NCBI GenBank assembly: GCA_013816485.1
Contig: JACDEI010000006.1
Span: forward strand, 1,139-65,138
DNA length: 64,000 bases
Direction of reading: 5' to 3'
From: Planctomycetota bacterium
Lineage (GTDB): Bacteria; Planctomycetota; UBA11346
The translations under genes were made by a program, and so were the position numbers. The notes below the pieces were generated by a model, which was given only the letters and a program-made list of their open reading frames with translations, had not been told where the DNA came from and ran no database searches. Below are positions 29,843 through 39,600 of this stretch, one piece after another; the stretch's first letter is position 1, and each line of letters starts with the position of its first letter.

Positions 29843-31795
29843 TCAACCCGTACGGATGAACTGGATCGGCTCGGCGCCGTCGGCCAAGCAGCGACGGATG
29901 CGCGCCAGGATGCTGGGCTTGTCCAGGCCGTGGTCGGCGAGCTGACGATCGCGACCAGCATGCGGCACCAGTTCATCGCGCACACCGACGCGGCGGATGG
30001 TGAGCGTCAGATCGAGATCTGCCGCGGTTTCCGCGACAACAGAGCCGAAGCCACCCGGAAGCGCGTGATCTTCGAGCGTCAGCACATGGCCGTGGGTCGC
30101 CGCCAGTTCGCTGAGCAACGTGCCGTCCATCGGCTTGGCGAAACGCGCATTCACCAGGGTGACGCGCGCGGCTTCCTCCGGCGTCAATTCGGCGTAGGCC
30201 TCGAAGGCGGTTTTCACCGGCGTGCCGTAGGCCCACACCATCAAGCGGCGTGAACGATCGGCATCGGCGATGGTGGCGTGATGCAGGACCTCGGCTTTGC
30301 CGAAGACGATTGGTTCGTGACCCCAGGCGACATCGGGGATCTCGTCCTTGGGATAGCGGATGAGGTAACCCGCCAGACGTTCATCGGTCTGGCGGTGCGC
30401 ATGCGACCAGCGCAGCATCGCCACCAGTTCCTCGCCGTCCTTGGGCGCCAGCAGCGTCAGCCCAGGGAAACAGCGGCTCCACGAGATGTCGTAAAGGCCC
30501 TGATGGGTCTCGCCGTCTTCGCCGACCAGACCAGCGCGGTCGAGCGTGACCACGATGCCGAGGTTGCGTTGGACCACGAGCTCTTGGAAGAGCTGATCGA
30601 AACCGCGTTGGGCGAAGGTCGAGTAGTGCGCCACCACTGGCAGCATGCCGGAGATCGCCAGACCCTCAGCAAATCCGAAGCTGTGCTGTTCGCAGATGCC
30701 GACGTCGTACATGCGGTCCGGGAACTTCTGCGCGAACGCGCGCAAGCCGGTGCCTGAGGGCATCGCCGCGGTGATGGTCACCAGGCGCGGATCCTCCGCC
30801 GCCATGGTCATCATCGCGTCGGCGAAAACCTGCGAATACGTGCGGCGAGTCTTGGCCTTGGGATGGAAATAACCGGTATCGACGTCGAAGCCCTTGGGGC
30901 CGTGGAACAGCAGCGGATCGCTCTGCGCCGGTTCCCAGCCGCCGCCTTTCTTGGTCAACACGTGCAGCAGCACCGGGCCGCGCAGATCGGCGACGCGCGC
31001 GAGCGCCGCTTCCGTCGCAGCAAGATCGTGGCCGTCGACCGGACCATAATAGCTGAAGCCGAGGTCTTCGAAGATGTAGCCCGGCGTGACCAGCTTGTGC
31101 GCCGCGAGTTCGAGGGTCTTGGCGAAACGCTCCAGGCCCTTGGCGCGCGGGATGCGCTTGAGCGCCTTGACGAAACGCTCGCGCAGACCCTGGAACATCT
31201 GGCCGCTGCGGATGCGGTCGAGGTAGGTGTGGAGCGAGCCGACCGGCGCGTCGATGAAGTTGCCGTTATCGTTGAGCACCACCAGCAGATCGCTTTTCAG
31301 CTGACCCGCGTTGATCAGGCCCTCGAAGGCCATGCCACCGGTGAGCGAGCCGTCACCGATCACCGCCACCGTGCGGCGGCGCTGCTTCTGCTGACGGTAG
31401 CCCTCGGCCACACCTACGCCGGTGGAGATCGAGGTCGACGAGTGGCCGACCTTGGCGAGATCGTACGGGCTTTCTTTGGGATCGGGGAAGCCGCTGATGC
31501 CGCCCGCTTGGCGGTTGGTATGGAAGGTTTTGGCCCGGCCAGTGACCAGCTTGTGCGGGTAAGCCTGATGGCCGACATCCCACAGAATGCGGTCGCTGCT
31601 GAAATCGAAGACGCGGTGCAGCGCCAGGGTCAGCTCGATGGTGCCCAGGTTGGACGACAGGTGCCCACCATGTTGCGAGGTGGTCTCCTTGATGCGGTGG
31701 CGCATCTCATCTGCGAGTTGAGCCAGTTCCGCCGGCGTGAACCGGCGCAGGTCGGCAGGCGAGATCAGACCATCAAGCAGAGGCAGCGGCTTCAT
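29843..31795 (-). CDS. dxs: 1-deoxy-D-xylulose-5-phosphate synthase
   Basis: 650 aa, usual length about 620-640. Condenses pyruvate and glyceraldehyde 3-phosphate to DXP, first step of the MEP isoprenoid pathway, with thiamine diphosphate. Landmarks: HGGHLSSNLGTIELTLALH, WDVGHQAYPHK, VIGDGSLTGGMAFEGLINAG with LNDNGNFIDAPVGS (TPP/Mg site), YYGPVDGHDL, KGGGWEPAQSDP, GICEQHSFGFAEGLA (catalytic Glu), DRAGLVGEDGETHQGLYDIS and LEDHALPGGFGSVV. Start ATG 31795 (MKPLPLLDGLISPADLR). Stands alone, terminated by the inverted repeat downstream. Confidence 0.97.
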   Translation of the reverse strand: MKPLPLLDGLISPADLRRFTPAELAQLADEMRHRIKETTSQHGGHLSSNLGTIELTLALHRVFDFSSDRILWDVGHQAYPHKLVTGRAKTFHTNRQAGGISGFPDPKESPYDLAKVGHSSTSISTGVGVAEGYRQQKQRRRTVAVIGDGSLTGGMAFEGLINAGQLKSDLLVVLNDNGNFIDAPVGSLHTYLDRIRSGQMFQGLRERFVKALKRIPRAKGLERFAKTLELAAHKLVTPGYIFEDLGFSYYGPVDGHDLAATEAALARVADLRGPVLLHVLTKKGGGWEPAQSDPLLFHGPKGFDVDTGYFHPKAKTRRTYSQVFADAMMTMAAEDPRLVTITAAMPSGTGLRAFAQKFPDRMYDVGICEQHSFGFAEGLAISGMLPVVAHYSTFAQRGFDQLFQELVVQRNLGIVVTLDRAGLVGEDGETHQGLYDISWSRCFPGLTLLAPKDGEELVAMLRWSHAHRQTDERLAGYLIRYPKDEIPDVAWGHEPIVFGKAEVLHHATIADADRSRRLMVWAYGTPVKTAFEAYAELTPEEAARVTLVNARFAKPMDGTLLSELAATHGHVLTLEDHALPGGFGSVVAETAADLDLTLTIRRVGVRDELVPHAGRDRQLADHGLDKPSILARIRRCLADGAEPIQFIRTG

Positions 31796-31810
31796 GGGGG
31801 CTCAGCATAA

Positions 31811-31843
31811 AACAGGCCGGCGCTGGGGAAGCGCCGGCCTGTC
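31811..31843 (-). terminator. Intrinsic terminator of the Ig-like protein gene
   Basis: AGGCCGGCGCT/AGCGCCGGCCT hairpin; on the minus strand it is followed by GTTTTATGC. Separates the 31878-34867 gene group from dxs. Confidence 0.8.
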
Positions 31844-31877
31844 AGGGTAGCACGCGTGCGACAGGCACGCGCAGAGG

Positions 31878-33239
31878 TCATTTGATGTCGATGACGTCGG
31901 CTTCGATGGTGGTCTGGATCTCGAAACCTTCCACCGAGACCACTTCGCCGAGGTTGCCGGCGTTGTCGACCGCGGTGACCTTGATCTTGGCGGTCTTGGT
32001 CGCGATGGACGGAATCTCGAAGCGGAACGCGCTGTCAGTGGGTAGGCCCTTGCCGAGTTCCTTCCACGCCTTGCCGTCGGTCTGCAGCAACACAGTTACC
32101 GAGTTCGGTGTCAGATTGGCATCTTTGATCGCGAAGGGCACTGCCACGCGATCACCCGGCTTGAAGGCGCGACGACCGGCGACGGCCTTGTCGGCCTCGA
32201 CGATGCCTTGTGCCGACGACAGCGTGATCGCCGGCGCGGTGGTATCGACGATGAAGAGAAACTGGTCCTCGGCCTTGCCCTTGGGCGTGACCGAGATGTT
32301 GCCCGACTGGTCGGTGGCAACGATGGCCAAGCGGTACTTACCGTCGGTGGTGGCCTTCCACGAGACGCTCTTGAACGGCTCGGTCAGGAACGGGCCCTCG
32401 GCCCAACTCGCACCATCGTCCTGGCTGATCCAAAGACGCGCGGCGCTGAGTCCGGCCGGGCCGACATCACGCACCTCGGTGTCGAGCGTGGTGTCGAGTT
32501 TGGCGCTGATCGCCGGACCAGTGACCATGCCGCCCGGATTCACCGAGTCGACCAGCACCGAGAGGCTCTCGACCGTGCCGACGTTGCCGGCCTTGTCGGC
32601 GATCAGCACCTGGAGCTGACCGGCGGTGGTCATGTCCTTGGGCACCATCCACTCATACGAGCCCGTGTTGGGGATGTCCTGCGCGACCACGTCCCAGGTG
32701 CCCTTGCCGTCACGCGAGTAGCGGATGGTGATCGGCGAGGCCTTGAGGTATTTGTCCGCCGCCTGCCACTTGATGGTGTACTTCGAACCGCCGCGCAGCT
32801 TGGCCTTGCTGGTGGGGAACTCGATAGCGCCGGTCGGCGCGGTGCGGTCGATGATGAATTCGGCGTGGCCCTTGGTGCCGGCTTCGGGCACCGGCGCGGC
32901 GAGGCCGGCGATCAGCGTCTTGCGGAAGTAGAGCTTCCAGTGGCCTTCGTTGGGCGCCCAGGAGATCGGCTGCTCCTTCTGGAAGACGATGCCGTGTTTC
33001 TGCCACTCGCCCCACGCCTTGCCGTCGAACGAGGCATACCACAACTCGCGCGAAGCGACATCGGCCTCATCGGAGCCGCGCGCGTTGATCGAGATCTCTT
33101 TGCGCGCCCATACGTTCACCTGCCGTTCCTCGATCTGCTGCTTCTCCTCCGCCACCGGTGCCGGCGCATCCGCGGCGGGCGCGATGACGATCGCGGCGAA
33201 GAGGACGGGAACGAGGCCGAGGGTGTGGCGGATGGACAT
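31878..33239 (-). CDS. Exported protein with Ig-like repeats
   Basis: 453 aa with a signal peptide (MSIRHTLGLVPVLFAAIVIAPAADA). The body has repeated segments ending in ADKAGN, TDQSGN and VDNAGN with aromatic-rich starts, as in bacterial Ig-like/fibronectin-like domains (roughly four of about 100 residues). No catalytic motif. Start ATG 33239 is 3 bp past the purQ stop, so it is probably cotranscribed with purQ. Likely a periplasmic or surface structural protein; function unknown. Confidence 0.75.
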   Translation of the reverse strand: MSIRHTLGLVPVLFAAIVIAPAADAPAPVAEEKQQIEERQVNVWARKEISINARGSDEADVASRELWYASFDGKAWGEWQKHGIVFQKEQPISWAPNEGHWKLYFRKTLIAGLAAPVPEAGTKGHAEFIIDRTAPTGAIEFPTSKAKLRGGSKYTIKWQAADKYLKASPITIRYSRDGKGTWDVVAQDIPNTGSYEWMVPKDMTTAGQLQVLIADKAGNVGTVESLSVLVDSVNPGGMVTGPAISAKLDTTLDTEVRDVGPAGLSAARLWISQDDGASWAEGPFLTEPFKSVSWKATTDGKYRLAIVATDQSGNISVTPKGKAEDQFLFIVDTTAPAITLSSAQGIVEADKAVAGRRAFKPGDRVAVPFAIKDANLTPNSVTVLLQTDGKAWKELGKGLPTDSAFRFEIPSIATKTAKIKVTAVDNAGNLGEVVSVEGFEIQTTIEADVIDIK

Positions 33240-33242
33240 GAT

Positions 33243-33992
33243 TCAGTTCTCCGTGAGGCGGTTGATGGCGGAGCGGAAGAAACGGACGCCGTCGCCTTCG
33301 GGGCGGCGGGCTTCACGCGTCCAACGCGGATGGTTTTCCCAACGCAGGAAACGTTCGGGATGTGGCATCAGGCCGAACACGCGGCCGGTGGGATCGCACA
33401 CGCCGGCAATGTCGTCGGTCGAACCGTTGGGATTGGTGCCGCTGCTGTAACGCAGGGCGATCTGGTTGCCCTTGGCGAGTTTGCCTAGCAACGCCTTGTC
33501 GGCGACGAAGCGGCCTTCGCCGTGCGCGACCGGCAGTTCGATCTCGCCGTCGTCGGGGATCCACGCGCAGCGTTTGGGATCGCCGGTCAGACGCACCCAA
33601 CGATCGGTATAGACGCCGGAGGTGTTGTCGGTCAGCGTCGCCTGTTGCGTGGTGTCGCCACCGACGCGCGGCAGTAGGCCGGACTTCACCAGCACCTGGA
33701 AGCCGTTGCAGATGCCGATGACGAAACCACCACGCTCGACGAAGGCGAGCAATTCATCACGCAGCGCCGACATCAGTTCGTTGGCGAAGATGCGGCCAGA
33801 GGCGACGTCATCGCCGTAGCTGAAGCCGCCCGGGATGGCGAGCACCTGATGGTCACGCAGCAACGCGGGTTTCTCGCGCAGGCGGTTCACATGCAGAATG
33901 GTCGAAGTCGCGCCGACCAGGTCGAAGGCGTACGCGGTCTCGATTTCACAGTTCGTGCCCGCCGCACGCAGTACCAACACCTTCGGCTTCAT
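33243..33992 (-). CDS. purQ: Phosphoribosylformylglycinamidine synthase, glutaminase subunit
   Basis: 249 aa from ATG 33992 with GGAG upstream. Class I glutamine amidotransferase that supplies ammonia to PurL in purine synthesis. Seen: PKVLVLRAAGTNCEIETAYA, PGGFSYGDDVASGRIFANEL, nucleophile in GICNGFQ (C95), and GLMPHPERF (H211, E213). The length suits small bacterial PurQ rather than the C-terminal domain of large PurL. No purL or purS in the window. It shares a transcription unit with the Ig-like protein gene. Confidence 0.95.
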   Translation of the reverse strand: MKPKVLVLRAAGTNCEIETAYAFDLVGATSTILHVNRLREKPALLRDHQVLAIPGGFSYGDDVASGRIFANELMSALRDELLAFVERGGFVIGICNGFQVLVKSGLLPRVGGDTTQQATLTDNTSGVYTDRWVRLTGDPKRCAWIPDDGEIELPVAHGEGRFVADKALLGKLAKGNQIALRYSSGTNPNGSTDDIAGVCDPTGRVFGLMPHPERFLRWENHPRWTREARRPEGDGVRFFRSAINRLTEN

Positions 33993-34057
33993 CCCGGCTC
34001 CTCGCTCCTTGCGCGCCAATTGCGCGAGGCGGCATTGAAGCGGGCTGCGAGGGATGG

Positions 34058-34867
34058 TCAACGTGGGGCAAAGCCCGGCGGCGGCGGCAGGAAGCCTGGG
34101 TCGATCACCTGCTGGCCAGCGTCCTTCGCCACCAGGGTGTTGAACTCCAAGGTGAAGGTCGGCTTGTCCTTGTGGTTGGTGCGCACCACCACCTTCTCTA
34201 GGTATTCACCGTTGGTCAGGGTCGCCTCGTCACCGCCCTGGGCACTGGCGGTGATCAGCCAACTGCCATCCGCCTGGGCGGTCGGGGTGAAACGCCAGAG
34301 TTTGCCCGGATAATCGATGCCAAGGATCTGCAGACCACCCTCGGGGACCTCGCCCGCTGGAGCGGACACCCGCACACGTTTACGCAGACGATTCGGCTCG
34401 TCCGGGCGGACCTTGGTGATGTAGCGGTAGATGTCGTTCCAGGCGCGGTCGGCCGGACGCACCAGCGGATCCATCGTCGGGCCGATGGCGTCGACCTGGA
34501 TGCAGGCGCGCACCTGCCACCAGGCCTCGACCTCGATCGTCTCCAGGTCGGGATCGGTGAGGTAGATGCTCACCCCGACGCGCACCGGACCGGAGCGGTT
34601 GGCGTTGTCGACCGCGATGGTCAGGGTGGTGGTGGCCTTGGGCAGGATGAAGCGGTCGGCGATCTCCAGCGTTGCACATTTGCAGGTGGGATCGAGCTGC
34701 TTGACCTTCACCGCGCGATCGTGCGGGTTGCGCACGGTGATGCGGGTGAGGAACGGTTCGACTTCGCGCAGCACCGGTGCCTGATCCACACCCGCGACGT
34801 TACGGTTCTCCAGGGCGCTAACGACAGCGGAGCACATGAGCAGGCACAACAACCACAGGTGACGCAT
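34058..34867 (-). CDS. DUF1573-like exported protein
   Basis: 269 aa from ATG 34867 (MRHLWLLCLLMCSAVVSALE, a signal peptide). Residues 25-110 match the DUF1573 pattern: LREVEPFLTRITVRNPHDRA, VKQLDPTCKCATLEIADRF and LPKATTTLTIAV, where the PTCKCA cysteine pair is typical. The rest is beta-rich and ends in a proline-rich tail (FLPPPPGFAPR). Such proteins are exported Ig-like folds of unknown role. Upstream of purQ by 65 bp on the same strand. Confidence 0.75.
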   Translation of the reverse strand: MRHLWLLCLLMCSAVVSALENRNVAGVDQAPVLREVEPFLTRITVRNPHDRAVKVKQLDPTCKCATLEIADRFILPKATTTLTIAVDNANRSGPVRVGVSIYLTDPDLETIEVEAWWQVRACIQVDAIGPTMDPLVRPADRAWNDIYRYITKVRPDEPNRLRKRVRVSAPAGEVPEGGLQILGIDYPGKLWRFTPTAQADGSWLITASAQGGDEATLTNGEYLEKVVVRTNHKDKPTFTLEFNTLVAKDAGQQVIDPGFLPPPPGFAPR

Positions 34868-34969
34868 GCGGACGGCTCCGATCGGGAAACAGGGCGGCAA
34901 GTGGACAGCGCGTGTGTGAACGGAGCAGGTGGTGCGGCGGTTCAGCCGTTTCACCCGCAGGCGAACACC

Positions 34970-35725
34970 TCAGACGGACGCGACCGTCCGCTCCAGCAGC
35001 GCAGCGGCAAGATCGACCGCGCCCTGGGCATCAGGAGTGTGTGGGGCGAAGGGCAAGGTCGCCAACAGCGGCACACCGGTCAGCGCCACCAGTTCCGCAG
35101 CGGCGCTGCGCACCGCCAGCGAGTCGTCGACCGCGGTGTGGTGGTTGAGCACCAGGCCGAGCACGCGGATGCCACGCCGGGTGGCGGCTTCGACCGTCAG
35201 CGCGGTATGGTTGAGTGTCCCCAGGTGCGGGCGGGTGACGATCACCACCGGCAGCCGCGCGGCGACGATCAGGTCGGCCACTGTCTGCCGCTCAGGGGTC
35301 AGCGGCACCAGCAGGCCGCCGATGCCTTCGACCACCAGATCGTGTGGCGCGGCGGCGCCCGGACGGCAGCGCTCGAGGTTGGCCAACAGCGTGGCAAAGG
35401 TCACCGCGACACCCGCTGCGCGAGCCGCCACGTGAGGCGAGGCCGGCTCTGGAAACTGCAACGGACACAGGTCTTGGGCCGACTGACCTGGACCGCGCCA
35501 GGGCTCCAGGGCGCGCGCGTCCTCGGCCGACTCGCCATCCCAACCGCCACAGGCGACCGGTTTGTGCACCCACACCTGACGACCCAGGCGGCGCAGACCC
35601 CCGACCAGCAGGCCGACCACCCTGGTCTTGCCCACGCCGGTGTCCGTACCGACCACCGCCAGCTGGAGCGGGGCGCTACGTGACGGCTGGTTGGTTGGCG
35701 GCAAAATCACGGTGTTTCCCGGCAC
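34970..35725 (-). CDS. bioD: Dethiobiotin synthetase
   Basis: About 251 aa; the start is either GTG 35725 or GTG 35710, since a longer frame has a non-conserved N-terminus. Closes the ureido ring of dethiobiotin from DAPA, CO2 and ATP in biotin synthesis. P-loop VVGTDTGVGKTRVVGLLVGG is diagnostic, followed by VHKPVACGGW, QFPEPASPHVAA (the PxxPHxA substrate loop), VVEGIGGLLVPL and LGTLNHTALTVEA. No other bio gene is in the window. The promoter region overlaps the leader of the zinc-ribbon gene at 35895, which runs the other way. Confidence 0.92.
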   Translation of the reverse strand: MPGNTVILPPTNQPSRSAPLQLAVVGTDTGVGKTRVVGLLVGGLRRLGRQVWVHKPVACGGWDGESAEDARALEPWRGPGQSAQDLCPLQFPEPASPHVAARAAGVAVTFATLLANLERCRPGAAAPHDLVVEGIGGLLVPLTPERQTVADLIVAARLPVVIVTRPHLGTLNHTALTVEAATRRGIRVLGLVLNHHTAVDDSLAVRSAAAELVALTGVPLLATLPFAPHTPDAQGAVDLAAALLERTVASV

Positions 35726-35894
35726 TTTCCGCCTACGGATGATTGAATCCGCGGTGCCCTTACTATGGTGGACGGCCCCCAGCGGCAATGCGGTCGTGTC
35801 GCGGCAGTCGTTCTGCTTCGGCATCCGCCTTGCTCAAGGGATCCCGCCTGCGTCTTTTTGCGCTGCCAGCTGCACGCACCCGAAGGAACCAGCC

Positions 35895-36275
35895 ATGCCG
35901 ACCTACGAATACGCCTGCCCGACCTGTGGCATCGTCGAAGCCTTCCAGTCGATCAAAGAGCCGGCGCTGACCAAGTGTCCAACCTGCAAGAAGGCCAAGG
36001 TCCAGCGCATGATCTCCAGCGGCGCCGGCATCATCTTCAAGGGCTCCGGCTTCTGGGAGACCGACTACAACCGCGGCAGCGACTACGCCAAGAAGCAGAA
36101 GGCCGACGTCGCTCCGGCGGCCGCCAAACCAACCGACAAACCCACTGACAAGCCGACCAAACCGCTCACCACCTCGCCTGCGGGCGGTGCCGGCGCAGCG
36201 GCAGGCGATGTCGCGCCGAAGGCCAAGGCGCAAGCCAAACCGCTGGCGATCGCCAAGGCCGGCGGCGCGTCCTGA
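35895..36275 (+). CDS. FmdB-type zinc ribbon protein
   Basis: 126 aa, start ATG 35895 with GAAGGA upstream. MPTYEYACPTCGIVEAFQS and LTKCPTCKKAKVQRMIS give a CxxC...CxxC zinc ribbon of the FmdB/putative regulatory protein family; GIIFKGSGFWETDY is the usual next motif. The tail of 60 residues is a low-complexity Ala/Lys/Pro/Thr stretch with KPTDKP repeats. These proteins are common and of unclear role; DNA or nucleotide-binding regulation has been suggested. Confidence 0.9.
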   Translation: MPTYEYACPTCGIVEAFQSIKEPALTKCPTCKKAKVQRMISSGAGIIFKGSGFWETDYNRGSDYAKKQKADVAPAAAKPTDKPTDKPTKPLTTSPAGGAGAAAGDVAPKAKAQAKPLAIAKAGGAS

Positions 36276-36308
36276 GCGTTGCCTTCCTCACTTCGCCTCA
36301 GATCCACG

Positions 36309-36345
36309 CACCCCACGGCCATGCCGTGGGGTGTTGTGTTTGAGC
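36309..36345 (+). terminator. Intrinsic terminator
   Basis: CACCCCACGGC/GCCGTGGGGTG hairpin (36309-36333) followed by TTGTGTTTG, 33 bp after the zinc-ribbon gene. Confidence 0.8.
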
Positions 36346-36379
36346 TCGTTTGTCAGGACTGACCAGCGATCCGAACCAT

Positions 36380-36772
36380 TCACGCCCAGTCGACCAACCG
36401 CAGCCCAGGAATATGGGCGAAATCCTTGGTATTATTGCTCACCAACGTCAGGTCGAGTGTCAGTGCATGTGCGGCGATCAACAGATCGGGCAGGCCGGAC
36501 GGTTGGCCTTTTTTTTCCAACGCGACCTTGAGCGCACCGGCACGGGCAGCGACCTCACCATCGAACGGCAGCGTGGTGACGAACGTCAGAAAGCCCTCGA
36601 CCGCAGCCGTCAGTTTGGCCGACTGACGTTTCATCGCCCCATAACGCAATTCAAAGGCAGTGATCGCACTCACCGCCAGATCGGCAGGTTTTTCCCCCTG
36701 CACTCGTTGCACGACCGTGGGGATACCGCGCAGGTAGAAACTGACGGTGTTGGTGTCGAGCAACCAAGTCAC
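36380..36772 (-). CDS. vapC: VapC-type PIN-domain toxin
   Basis: 130 aa. PIN-domain ribonuclease, expected to cut RNA (for many VapCs, tRNA or rRNA) when freed from VapB. Acidic residues D6 (WLLDTNTVSFYL), E41 (AFELRYG), D96 (GLPDLLIAAHAL) and the N114/D117 region (VSNNTKDF) are all present. The start overlaps the vapB stop (ATGA), showing translational coupling. Its RNA target cannot be predicted, but the tRNA array upstream offers obvious candidates. Confidence 0.93.
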   Translation of the reverse strand: MTWLLDTNTVSFYLRGIPTVVQRVQGEKPADLAVSAITAFELRYGAMKRQSAKLTAAVEGFLTFVTTLPFDGEVAARAGALKVALEKKGQPSGLPDLLIAAHALTLDLTLVSNNTKDFAHIPGLRLVDWA

Positions 36773-37008
36773 GCGAACGGATCCCGCGGTTCACTCCACT
36801 CAGTGCCCCAATCAGGCCGCGGGATGTCCTCGGTCCACGACCCGGCCAGGGCGAGGAACTCCGGCGACCATTCATCGACCAGTTCCAAAATGATCCGATT
36901 GCCTTCGCGGTGTTCGCGAACCCGCGCACCACGGGGCAGCCGACAGTCGCCCAGCAGTCGTACGGCCAAGCTGTTGCCGGTTTGAAAGACAGTGGTCTCG
37001 GTGCTCAT
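36769..37008 (-). CDS. vapB: VapB-type antitoxin (AbrB/SpoVT fold)
   Basis: 79 aa from ATG 37008. TTVFQTGNSLAVRLLGDCRL and LPRGARVREHREGNRIILEL match the swapped-hairpin AbrB/MazE DNA-binding domain; the C-terminal EWSPEFLALAGSW and following residues are the expected VapC-binding tail. Overlaps vapC by 4 bp. Likely autoregulated at an operator in the 37009-37060 region, which contains a TATACGGCCGTATA palindrome (37018-37031). Confidence 0.9.
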   Translation of the reverse strand: MSTETTVFQTGNSLAVRLLGDCRLPRGARVREHREGNRIILELVDEWSPEFLALAGSWTEDIPRPDWGTEWSEPRDPFA

Positions 37009-37017
37009 GATGATGCG

Positions 37018-37031
37018 TATATACGGCCGTA
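37018..37031. promoter_or_regulatory. Likely VapB operator
   Basis: Perfect 14-bp palindrome TATACGGCCGTATA ten bases upstream of the vapB start, well placed for autorepression by VapB/VapBC. Confidence 0.6.
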
Positions 37032-37362
37032 TATCCCCCGGCAAGTCGGCAGCTACCAAACCTCAACCAATCGCCCAAGCACAACCAAACAGGCTCTTCG
37101 AAACCCTCGCCTGGAGCCCGTAAACCCGATGCAACCCATGATCTTGCAGATGCTTGACCTCAATTACCAACGATCGAGTCAAGATGACCAAGGACCACGG
37201 GCGTAAAGGGCTGCCAACCACTCAACCTGGGCAAATTGTCCCACAAACGCCCACCAGACCGCTGGCACGGGGCGTGCATAGGCGAAGCTTCCGCGCCCAC
37301 GGTTGGGCGCCCAACTCTCATCGATTTCACCTCAGACCAAACTGACCTCAGGAGATTCCCCC

Positions 37363-39036
37363 ATGGCAGCCAAACAGATCGTCTTCAACGAAACAGTGCG
37401 CGACAAGATCCGCAGCGGCGTTGAGAAGCTCGCCCGTACCGTCAAGACCACCCTCGGCCCCTCAGGCCGCAACGTGGTCATCAACAAAAGCTGGGGCACC
37501 CCGCAGGTGACCAAGGACGGCGTGACGGTCGCTGAGCAGATCGAATTCCGCTGCCCGTTTGAAAACATGGGCGCGCGCATGGTGCGCGAAGTCGCGTCGA
37601 AGACCGGCACCCAGGCTGGCGACGGCACCACCACCGCCACCGTGCTCGCCGAAGCGATCTACTCGCAGGGCCTCAAGGCGGTCACCGCCGGCGCCAATCC
37701 GCTCGACCTCAAGAAGGGCATCGATGCCGCGGTCGCCGCGGTCATCGCCAACCTCGAAAAGCAGGCCACCAAGGTGAAGGGTGATTTCAAGATCATCGCC
37801 CAGGTCGGCTCGATCAGCGCCAACAATGAAATGGCCATCGGCAAACAAATCGCCGACGCCATGCAGAAGGTTGGCGAAGACGGCGTCATCACCATCGAAG
37901 AAGGCAAGGGCCTGCAGGATGAAGTCGATGTCGTCGAAGGCATGCAGTTCGACCGCGGCTACGTCAGCCCCAACTTCATCACCAACGCTGACAACCTCTC
38001 GGCTGAACTTGAGAACCCCTACATCCTGATCCACGAGAAGAAGATCAGCTCGGTGCAGGAACTGGTTCCGCTGTTGGAAAAGGTGGCAAAAGCCAACCGT
38101 TCGCTGCTGATCATCGCCGAAGAAGTCGAAGGCGAAGCGCTCGCGACGATGGTCGTCAACAACATGCGCAAAGTGCTGAAGTGCTGCGCGGTCAAGGCGC
38201 CGGGTTACGGCGATCGCCGCAAGGCCATGCTCGAAGACATCGCCACCCTCACCGGCGGCAAAGCGATCTTCGAAGACCTCGGCATCGAACTGAAGAACAT
38301 CGAACTGAGCGACCTTGGCACCGCCAAGTCGGTCAAGGTCGAGAAGGAAGCGACCACCCTGATCGAAGGCGCCGGCAAACGCGCCAATGTCCAGGGCCGC
38401 ATCAAAGAGATCCGCAAGGAGATCGACGGCACCAAGAGCGACTACGATCGTGAGAAGCTCCAGGAACGCCTGGCCAAACTCGCTGGCGGCGTCGCCGTCA
38501 TCAAGGTCGGCGCGGCCACCGAAGCGGAGATGAAGGAGCGCAAGGATCGCGTCGACGACGCGCTCCACGCCACCCGCGCCGCGGTCGAGGAAGGCATCGT
38601 CGCCGGCGGCGGCACCGCCTACCTGCGTGCGATCGAAGCGATCACCAAGCTGAACCTGGAAGGCGACGTCAAACACGGCGCCGACATCATCAAGGCGGCG
38701 CTGCGTCTGCCGACCGTCACCATCGCCGAAAATGCTGGCCAACAGGGCGAAGTGATCGCCAACGCGGTGCAGAAGCTCAAGGGCAACTTCGGCTACAACG
38801 CCAAGTCCGGTGAGTACGAGGACCTGGTCAAGTCAGGCGTCATCGATCCCGTCAAGGTGTCGAAGAGCGCGCTGATCAACGCCACCTCGGTCGCCACGCT
38901 GCTGCTCAACACCGAAGCCATGATCGCCGAGATCAAGGAGCCCAAGAAGGACAAGGGCGGCGGCGGACACCACGACGAAGGTGGTGGCATGGGCGGCATG
39001 GGTGGCATGGGCGGAATGGGCGGAGGGGACTTTTAG
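37363..39036 (+). CDS. groEL: Chaperonin GroEL (copy 1, with GGM tail)
   Basis: 557 aa, start ATG 37363 with AGGAGA upstream. 60-kDa chaperonin that folds proteins with GroES in an ATP cycle. Seen: [34 protein letters not shown] (ATP site), [49 protein letters not shown], and a C-terminal [17 protein letters not shown]-type tail. First gene of groEL1-groES-groEL2. No CIRCE element (TTAGCACTC/GAGTGCTAA) is present upstream; an imperfect CTTGAC/GTCAAG inverted repeat near 37151-37181 could be an operator, uncertain. Confidence 0.97.
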   Translation: MAAKQIVFNETVRDKIRSGVEKLARTVKTTLGPSGRNVVINKSWGTPQVTKDGVTVAEQIEFRCPFENMGARMVREVASKTGTQAGDGTTTATVLAEAIYSQGLKAVTAGANPLDLKKGIDAAVAAVIANLEKQATKVKGDFKIIAQVGSISANNEMAIGKQIADAMQKVGEDGVITIEEGKGLQDEVDVVEGMQFDRGYVSPNFITNADNLSAELENPYILIHEKKISSVQELVPLLEKVAKANRSLLIIAEEVEGEALATMVVNNMRKVLKCCAVKAPGYGDRRKAMLEDIATLTGGKAIFEDLGIELKNIELSDLGTAKSVKVEKEATTLIEGAGKRANVQGRIKEIRKEIDGTKSDYDREKLQERLAKLAGGVAVIKVGAATEAEMKERKDRVDDALHATRAAVEEGIVAGGGTAYLRAIEAITKLNLEGDVKHGADIIKAALRLPTVTIAENAGQQGEVIANAVQKLKGNFGYNAKSGEYEDLVKSGVIDPVKVSKSALINATSVATLLLNTEAMIAEIKEPKKDKGGGGHHDEGGGMGGMGGMGGMGGGDF

Positions 39037-39182
39037 CACGCCGCCGAGTCCGGCGGCTACGGGGGGGCTACGGCCCCCCGTGAACGGCCTCCGGCCTGCC
39101 CCCTACGCAGCCAAGAGCTAGGGCTTCACCTCTCCCTTCCTTCCACCAACACCAATCAACACACTCTTCAAGGAACAATCCC

Positions 39183-39500
39183 ATGGCCAGCGCAGCCAAG
39201 TCAGCCTCCAAGACCACCATCAAGCCGCTTGACGATCGTATCGTCGTCACCCGCACGGAAGCTCAGGAAAAGAGCTCCGGCGGCATCTTCCTGCCCGAGG
39301 CAGCGAAGGAAAAGCCGCAGGAAGGCAAAGTCCTGGCGGTCGGTCCGGGCAAGCTGCTCGATGACGGCAGCCGTTCGAAGCCCGATGTCGCCGTCGGCGA
39401 CCTCATCCTGTTCGGCAAGTACAGCGGCACCGAGCTGACCGTCGACGGCCTTGAGGTGATCATCCTCAAGGAAAGCGACATCCTCGCGAAATTGGGCTAA
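39183..39500 (+). CDS. groES: Co-chaperonin GroES
   Basis: 105 aa, start ATG 39183 with AAGGAA upstream. Caps the GroEL ring. IKPLDDRIVVTRTEAQEKSS then GGIFLPEAAKEKPQEGKVLA, mobile-loop sequence SSGGIFLPE, and KYSGTELTVDGLEVIILKES are typical. N-terminal ten residues (MASAAKSASK) are an extra extension beyond most GroES (usual length about 95-97). Placed between the two groEL genes and 146 bp after groEL1. Confidence 0.97.
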   Translation: MASAAKSASKTTIKPLDDRIVVTRTEAQEKSSGGIFLPEAAKEKPQEGKVLAVGPGKLLDDGSRSKPDVAVGDLILFGKYSGTELTVDGLEVIILKESDILAKLG

Positions 39501-39509
39501 TAGCCCAAT

Positions 39510-39600
39510 TTCAGTACGAAAAGTACGAAAGGCACGAAAAGTACGAAAAGTACGAGGGGTCCGAAGGGTCCCCGCTTTCTCCGGACCCCTCGTACCGTTC
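39510..39600. repeat. AAAGTACGA tandem repeats and hairpin
   Basis: Four to five imperfect 9-bp units (AAAGTACGA, AAAGGCACGA) at 39515-39560, then GTACGAGGGGTCCG/CGGACCCCTCGTAC forming a strong hairpin (39554-39598). Lies between groES and groEL2; may attenuate transcription or protect the groES mRNA 3' end. Confidence 0.75.

Noticed and set aside
37200-37362. CIRCE operator for groE
   Set aside because: No TTAGCACTC/GAGTGCTAA pair on either strand.
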